Below are positions 55,456-59,852 of a stretch of 59,852 nt of DNA, piece by piece (positions within the stretch are counted from its first letter, which is position 1; every line of letters starts with the position of its first letter). A program made the position numbers and the translations under genes. The stretch covers positions 1-59,852 of the forward strand of contig CABYTL010000006.1 of the NCBI GenBank assembly GCA_902521805.1. The letters run 5' to 3'. Source of the DNA: an uncultured Pelagibacteraceae bacterium (GTDB taxonomy: Bacteria; Pseudomonadota; Alphaproteobacteria; Pelagibacterales; Pelagibacteraceae). The notes beneath the pieces are model-generated. The model saw nothing but the letters and a program-made list of their open reading frames with translations, made no database searches and had not been told where the DNA came from.

Positions 55456-56568
55456 CTATGATTTGTTCATTTCTTGTTTTGGCATCTCCTGATAATATTT
55501 TTTATCAAGTTTATACTCGATATCCTCTTTGTCCTGCGCAGAACCCTCGGCTTGAGTGAATGTATATTTTGCGAAATCTTTACACCAGTTTTTATTAGTA
55601 TTTAAACATTCTACTGGGTGTATATTACCACCTAATTCTTTTGCCTCATTCACCAACTCATGACCTAATTCATCCGTTGTTTCTAAACAATCGGCGACAA
55701 AGCTAGGTGAATATATTGCTATTTCCTTTTTTCCTTCTGATATTAATTTTTTAACCACATCTTCTGTGTAAGGTGTTATCCATTCCTCAGATCCAAAACG
55801 ACTTTGAAAACTCATCAAGCATTGTTCGGGTTTTACATTTTTAAGATTTTTTGTGATAAGGCAGAAAGTTTCATAACAATGACGATAATAATCATCTCCC
55901 TTGTTAACAACTCTTCTCTTTTGCATTCCGTGAAAGGTTATTATTAGATTATCAATTTTCTTTCCTTGTTTTATTAATTCATCTAATTTTAGATCCACCT
56001 GATTGACTGAATTATCTATAAAGGCGTGTGTTCTATGGAAATTGGTTATCACCTCAAAAGTTGGTATTTTTACCCTTTTAGATAATTCTTTTGCTAGCGC
56101 GTCTATACCTGAAGCTATTGTGCTTTCAGAGTATTGTGGAAACATTGGTATTACAAGAAGTTTTGTTGCACCAACTCCTTTTTTCAAATCCTCCTCCCAG
56201 CTGTCATAAACTTCATTTACATACGGAGGGGATAGTAAAAAAGCATGGTTAACCTCGACAAATCCTTCAGGATCTATTTTTTTTAATTCTTCACTAACAT
56301 TCTTCGTAAAGTCTCTAGTGTTAGTAATTAGTGGAAAGCTTTTGCCATCCCAAATTCTTGCGTAAAGTTTGGCTGATTTTTGAGGCCTAAAAGGCAATAC
56401 AAAACAGTTTAAAATTATTTTCCAAAGCCATGGATTTATATCAATAACTCTAGGGTCTCCTAAGAATTTTCGAAGATATTTTCTTAAAGCTTTAGTTGTT
56501 GGTTCTGAAGGTGAGCCTAGCTGCACAAACACGACTTTCGTTTTTCTTTTTGGGTGTGTGTAATCCAT
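55456..56568 (-). CDS. hemH: ferrochelatase
   Basis: Inserts Fe(II) into protoporphyrin IX in the last step of protoheme synthesis. It has 370 residues with FVQLGSPSEPTTKALRKYL (N-terminal GxP loop), TFHGMQKRRVVNKGDDY (catalytic His), LMSFQSRFGSEEWITPYT and SPSFVADCLETTDELG (conserved His replaced by usual E region context). Neighbours hemE (1-base gap) and hemG (8-base gap) make a three-step terminal heme operon. Confidence 0.96.
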   Translation of the reverse strand: MDYTHPKRKTKVVFVQLGSPSEPTTKALRKYLRKFLGDPRVIDINPWLWKIILNCFVLPFRPQKSAKLYARIWDGKSFPLITNTRDFTKNVSEELKKIDPEGFVEVNHAFLLSPPYVNEVYDSWEEDLKKGVGATKLLVIPMFPQYSESTIASGIDALAKELSKRVKIPTFEVITNFHRTHAFIDNSVNQVDLKLDELIKQGKKIDNLIITFHGMQKRRVVNKGDDYYRHCYETFCLITKNLKNVKPEQCLMSFQSRFGSEEWITPYTEDVVKKLISEGKKEIAIYSPSFVADCLETTDELGHELVNEAKELGGNIHPVECLNTNKNWCKDFAKYTFTQAEGSAQDKEDIEYKLDKKYYQEMPKQEMNKS

Positions 56569-56569
56569 A

Positions 56570-57571
56570 TTAATAATTTTTTACTGTTTTTACTAAATAA
56601 TCCATCATGCCAGGATCCGTCTCCGGTAAAACTCCATGTCCTAAGTTAAAGATATAAGGATGATCTTTAAATATATCTAGGTATCTTTTTGCCTCCTTTT
56701 TTAATGTCTCTCTATCGGTCAGTAATACCTTGGGGTCCATGCCTCCCTGAATAGGTATATTTATTTCTTTTTCTATTTTTACTGGATCAACCTCATAATC
56801 AATACAGATTGCATCTGGTTTTATAAAGTCACAATATTTTTTATAGTCCTTAATATTCCTTGGAAAACATATGACAGGTATATTTAAAGATTTAACGAAT
56901 TTAACCAAATTTAGTGTCGGATTATATATGTAATATGGTAAGTCCTTTTCTTTTAATAATCCTGCCCAACTATCAAATAGTTGAATTACATTTGCACCAC
57001 TATCAATTTGATTTTTAATGTGAATTTTTAAAAATTTCTCAATAATTAATAAAACATTATTTATTAAATCTTTATTTTCAAAAAAATCTTTTTTTAATTG
57101 TTTTTTAGGGGATTGTTGATTTATCATATAAACTAATATGGTCCAAGGAGCACCTACAAATCCAATAGTATTTTTGTTTTTTAAAATATCGTTATTACTT
57201 ACATTTTTTATAGCTTTATAAACTTGTTTGACTCTTTCAACGAAGTCAATTTCTTTCATTTTAGATATTTTATCTAAATCAAGCTGACCTAAAACAGGAC
57301 CAAAATTTTTTTTAAATTCTACATTTTGATCTAAACCATAAGGTAACATTAATATATCTGAAAAAATAATTGCCGCATCAAAGTCAAACCTTTTTAATGG
57401 TTGAAGAGTAATTTCTGTAGATAAGATCGGATTTAAACATAGTTTTATAAAATCTTTGTTTTTTGATCTTATTTCTCTAAATTCTGGTAAATACCTTCCG
57501 GCTTGCCTCATTATCCATATTGGCTTTATATCTGTTCTTTTTTCAAAAATAACCTTATTAATAGGGGTCAT
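56570..57571 (-). CDS. hemE: uroporphyrinogen decarboxylase
   Basis: Decarboxylates uroporphyrinogen III to coproporphyrinogen III. It has 333 residues with the signatures PIWIMRQAGRYLPEFRE (substrate Arg residues), IIFSDILMLPYGLD and the C-terminal FNLGHGVLPETDP. It is the first gene of hemE-hemH-hemG and is transcribed away from the AT-rich spacer I call oriC. Confidence 0.97.
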   Translation of the reverse strand: MTPINKVIFEKRTDIKPIWIMRQAGRYLPEFREIRSKNKDFIKLCLNPILSTEITLQPLKRFDFDAAIIFSDILMLPYGLDQNVEFKKNFGPVLGQLDLDKISKMKEIDFVERVKQVYKAIKNVSNNDILKNKNTIGFVGAPWTILVYMINQQSPKKQLKKDFFENKDLINNVLLIIEKFLKIHIKNQIDSGANVIQLFDSWAGLLKEKDLPYYIYNPTLNLVKFVKSLNIPVICFPRNIKDYKKYCDFIKPDAICIDYEVDPVKIEKEINIPIQGGMDPKVLLTDRETLKKEAKRYLDIFKDHPYIFNLGHGVLPETDPGMMDYLVKTVKNY

Positions 57572-57630
57572 ATAAATAATTAAATATATGTTTGTATTAG
57601 TATTATATCTTGTTAATTGCGATAATTAAT

Positions 57631-57639
57631 TTTTACACA
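57631..57639 (+). promoter_or_regulatory. candidate DnaA box
   Basis: TTTTACACA fits the relaxed DnaA consensus TTWTNCACA exactly, within the probable origin and about 60 bases from hemE. It is the only match of this form I saw in the spacer. Confidence 0.45.
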
Positions 57640-57738
57640 CTTTTTTTCAACCAGTTATACTTAACATTTAAATCAAAAATCATTAATATTATTGATTAAT
57701 ATTAATTATTTAGTTTTTTATTCAAAATATGTATTATT

Positions 57739-57766
57739 TTATTAACATGTTTATTATTGTTAATAA
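57739..57766. repeat. inverted repeat of TTATTAACA in the probable oriC
   Basis: TTATTAACA (57739-57747) and its exact reverse complement TGTTAATAA (57758-57766) flank a 10-base centre. Each differs from TTATCCACA at two positions, so they could be divergent DnaA boxes, or the pair could be a site for another protein or an unwinding element. Confidence 0.45.
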
Positions 57767-57850
57767 TATTTAGTTTTTACAATAAATTTTTAAAAAATAT
57801 TTAATTTTATAATTATTGGCAAATAATACAAATATACTAACTTTTTATAC

Positions 57851-58672
57851 ATGAGTAATACCTATCAAATATATCTTATTTCTGATTCTACAGGAGAAAC
57901 ATTAGAAAGAATTTTCCTAGCTTTAAAGGCACAATTTAAAAATATTAAATATAAAGTTAACGAATACCCATTTACACGAACAGAAAATCAAATTTTAAAA
58001 ATTTTAGAAGATGCAAAAAAAAATTCTAATTCAATTATTTTGTATACGATAGTAGATAACAAATTAGCAAAATTTTTAGCTAATAAAAGTGACGCTAAGG
58101 GGTTGCCTTGTTTTGGAGTTTTGGGAAATTTAATTCTAAGTTTTTCAAAATTATTAAATCAAAAAGCTTCGAACGAACCAAGTGGCCAACACGCTTTGAA
58201 TGATGAATATTATCAAAGAATAGAAGCAATTCAATTCACAATGAATCATGATGATGGTAACTTAATAAATGAAACAGACAAGTCCGACATAATATTATTG
58301 GGTGTAAGCAGAACAAGTAAAACTCCTACTTCAATATACCTGGCTAATAAAGGTTACAAAACTTCAAACATTCCATTAATAAACGAAAACTCCATACCAA
58401 AAATTCTCAAAGACAACCCAAAGGCAAATTGTGTGGTAGGATTGAATACTGAGGCACAGAGATTGGTGGATATTAGAAAAAATCGTATGAATGTTTTTAA
58501 AGAGACAGATAATATAAAATATACAAATATTGAAAATATTCAAAAAGAGATTGATAGCGCAAAAAAAACTTTCAAAAAATATGGATGGCCAAGCATAGAT
58601 GTAACAAGAAAATCTGTTGAAGAAACAGCAGCGTCAATAATTAAGATATATGAAATTTTCAATCAAAAATGA
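57851..58672 (+). CDS. pyruvate,phosphate dikinase/PEP synthase regulatory protein (PpsR family kinase-pyrophosphorylase)
   Basis: Bifunctional ADP-dependent Ser/Thr kinase and phosphate-dependent pyrophosphorylase controlling PPDK or PEP synthase. It has 273 residues with N-terminal LISDSTGETLERIF, the P-loop-like GVSRTSKTPTSIYLANKG (about 153-170) and VGLNTEAQRLVDIR. In alphaproteobacteria this gene flanks the origin opposite hemE. The target enzyme is not in the window. Its stop overlaps the maf start (ATGA). Confidence 0.92.
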   Translation: MSNTYQIYLISDSTGETLERIFLALKAQFKNIKYKVNEYPFTRTENQILKILEDAKKNSNSIILYTIVDNKLAKFLANKSDAKGLPCFGVLGNLILSFSKLLNQKASNEPSGQHALNDEYYQRIEAIQFTMNHDDGNLINETDKSDIILLGVSRTSKTPTSIYLANKGYKTSNIPLINENSIPKILKDNPKANCVVGLNTEAQRLVDIRKNRMNVFKETDNIKYTNIENIQKEIDSAKKTFKKYGWPSIDVTRKSVEETAASIIKIYEIFNQK

Positions 58673-59256
58673 TTAATAAAATTATTTTAGCTTCTAAAAG
58701 TAAAGTCAGAAGAGATATATTGGACTTTAATGGAATTAATTGTGAGGTAGTTCCTTCAAATGTTGACGAGGAAAGTGTTAAAAAATCATTAATTAAACAA
58801 AATGCGTCTCCTGAAATAATCTCAAAAAATTTGGCAGAATTAAAAGCTAATAAAATAAGTTTAAAATTTACAAATCAAATAGTTCTTGGAGCAGACAGTG
58901 TAATAGACTTAAAAGGAAAGGTTATTTCAAAACCCATTGATAGAAAAGAGGCTTTAGAAATATTAAGATCTTTAAATAATAAAACACATTATTTGATTAG
59001 TTCAGTTTGTATATCTAAAAACGGAAACATGATATGGAACTATACTGATAAGGCCAAGCTTACCATGAAAAAATTTTCTATGATTGAATTAAAAAACTAT
59101 CTCTCAAAAATTAATGATAGTACATTATTTGCTTATAATGTTTATCAAATTGAAGGAATTGGAAAAAGCTTATTTTCAAGTATAGAGGGTAACAAAAATA
59201 CTATAATGGGATTACCAATTGAAAAAATTAAGGAGTATTTAGGTAATTATAATTAA
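58669..59256 (+). CDS. maf: Maf-family nucleotide pyrophosphatase
   Basis: Nucleoside triphosphate pyrophosphatase for dTTP/UTP or modified nucleotides, linked to septum inhibition when overexpressed. It has 195 residues with ILASKSKVRRDIL at the N-terminus, VVPSNVDEESV, VLGADSVIDLKGKVISKP and the C-terminal GLPIEKIKEYL. It is coupled by 4 bases to the ppsR-type gene and directly precedes aroE. Confidence 0.93.
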   Translation: MINKIILASKSKVRRDILDFNGINCEVVPSNVDEESVKKSLIKQNASPEIISKNLAELKANKISLKFTNQIVLGADSVIDLKGKVISKPIDRKEALEILRSLNNKTHYLISSVCISKNGNMIWNYTDKAKLTMKKFSMIELKNYLSKINDSTLFAYNVYQIEGIGKSLFSSIEGNKNTIMGLPIEKIKEYLGNYN

Positions 59257-59852
59257 ATGAAAAAACATCTAATAATAGGCAATCCAGTAACCCATTCTTT
59301 GTCGCCTAAAATTCACAATCATTGGTTTAATGAAAATAACATAAAAGGAATTTATGAAAAATATTCTCCTCGAAAAAATGAAATTAAAAAAATAATTAAG
59401 AAGATTAAAAAAAAAGAAATTTATGGAATGAACGTAACTGTTCCGTTCAAGCAAGATATCTTACCCTTTTTGGAGTCTAAATCTAAAATCGTAAAAAAAA
59501 CAAATTCGGTTAATACTGTTTTTAAAAAAAATGGAAAAGTTTACGGAGATAACACAGATGTTTATGGATTTAAAAAATCCTTATTAATTAATAAATTAGT
59601 TTTAAGAAATAAAAAAGTTTTAATTTTGGGCGCTGGTGGAGTGGTACCCTCAATCATTTATGGATTGAAAAGTCTAAAAGTAGGAAAAATCTTCATATCA
59701 AATAGAACTCTCAAAAATGCTAAAAAAATAAAAAAAATTTTCGAGTTTATTGAAATTGTTGAATGGGGAAAAATTATAGATTGTGATTTATATATTAACT
59801 CTACTAGTGTTGGGTTAAAAAATGGAGAAAAATTAAATTTTAATTACAAATC
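59257..59852 (+). CDS. aroE: shikimate dehydrogenase, N-terminal part (3' end outside window)
   Basis: NADP-dependent reduction of 3-dehydroshikimate in aromatic amino-acid synthesis. The first 198 residues are present: IGNPVTHSLSPKIHN (shikimate-binding serines), MNVTVPFKQDI with the catalytic Lys, GDNTDVYGF and the nucleotide loop ILGAGGVVPSII. The gene begins immediately after the maf stop, the usual origin-proximal order maf-aroE, and is cut by the window end. Confidence 0.95.
   Translation, partial: MKKHLIIGNPVTHSLSPKIHNHWFNENNIKGIYEKYSPRKNEIKKIIKKIKKKEIYGMNVTVPFKQDILPFLESKSKIVKKTNSVNTVFKKNGKVYGDNTDVYGFKKSLLINKLVLRNKKVLILGAGGVVPSIIYGLKSLKVGKIFISNRTLKNAKKIKKIFEFIEIVEWGKIIDCDLYINSTSVGLKNGEKLNFNYK

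Larger units (their letters stand above)
57572..57850. other. probable chromosomal replication origin (oriC)
   Basis: A 279-base gene-free spacer, extremely AT-rich with long G/C-free stretches. It lies between hemE (leaving left) and the PpsR-type gene (leaving right). In Caulobacter and Rickettsia oriC lies between hemE and this region. Support in sequence: a DnaA-box match TTTTACACA (57631-57639), an inverted pair of TTATTAACA boxes (57739-57766), divergent flanking genes, parAB/rsmG with parS 9 kb away, and maf/aroE on the other flank. No ORF was found in it. Strict TTATCCACA boxes are absent, so box assignments are tentative. Confidence 0.72.

Noticed and set aside
57611-57700. TTAA pairs resembling CtrA boxes in the probable origin
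   Set aside because: The TTAA pairs are separated by 9 bases rather than the 7 of CtrA sites, and TTAA is very frequent in this AT-rich spacer.
1-59852. Search for CRISPR arrays, insertion sequences, prophage genes, tRNA or rRNA genes
   Set aside because: None recognised by eye; no direct-repeat arrays, transposase or integrase motifs, or cloverleaf sequences stood out.

Overview
The window reads as core chromosome of a SAR11-type alphaproteobacterium (Pelagibacterales). The evidence is very low G+C, extreme gene packing (4-base ATGA overlaps, convergent and divergent overlaps, no gene-free stretch over 300 bases), lysine/asparagine/isoleucine-rich proteins, and alphaproteobacterial gene neighbourhoods: irr-fabABI, nusA-infB-rbfA-rpsO-pnp, metK-lnt-ybeY-phoH-miaB-fur, grpE-dnaKJ-dapB-nth, and a DUF3576-leuS-lptE-holA-parBA-rsmG-mnmG-mnmE-rho-hem cluster. 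The species assignment is inference; no rRNA or tRNA gene was recognised.

Layout. 1-1305 holds the end of a ThiF/MoeB protein, an SH3 protein, a 59-residue zinc-ribbon protein and a small membrane protein. 1306-4756 is an oxidative-stress/iron block: an Fe/2OG hydroxylase-like protein, catalase-peroxidase KatG and an Irr-type Fur-family regulator, with three similar palindromes upstream of katG and irr/fabA. 4757-7256 is fabA-fabB-fabI. 7253-13931 (minus) is the translation/RNA cluster pnp-rpsO-rbfA-infB-nusA, without rimP, ylxR or truB. 14028-20352 (minus) is metK-lnt-ybeY-phoH-miaB-fur-tsaB. 20300-31115 holds envelope and housekeeping genes: a deacetylase, a Bax-like glucosaminidase, Nfu, TrpS, MurJ, malic enzyme, a DolP-like lipoprotein, RsmI, an LpoA-like protein and RdgB. 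31158-41571 has the chaperones, dapB, nth, a PfkB kinase, a probable 36-residue ArfA, a winged-helix regulator, an L,D-transpeptidase, a YggS protein, a ThiE-like protein and a porin.

41758-57571 leads to the replication origin: leuS, lptE, holA, parB, parA, rsmG (with a perfect parS site inside it), mnmG, mnmE, a TPR-sulfotransferase, rho, hemG, hemH and hemE. The 57572-57850 spacer between hemE and the PpsR-type gene is very AT-rich, is flanked by genes transcribed away from it, and sits where oriC lies in Caulobacter and Rickettsia; I call it the probable oriC. ppsR, maf and partial aroE follow.

No CRISPR array, insertion sequence, prophage or clearly foreign island was seen. The most interesting points are the origin/parS pair, the palindromes linking an Irr-like regulator to katG, a gamma-type hemG in the usual hemJ position, a hidden arfA-like gene starting on TTG inside the stop of its neighbour, a compact TsaB, and a perfect terminator hairpin just before nusA. 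I do not see a clearly undescribed multi-gene system; the nearest candidate is the irr-katG-hydroxylase-DUF2061 unit.
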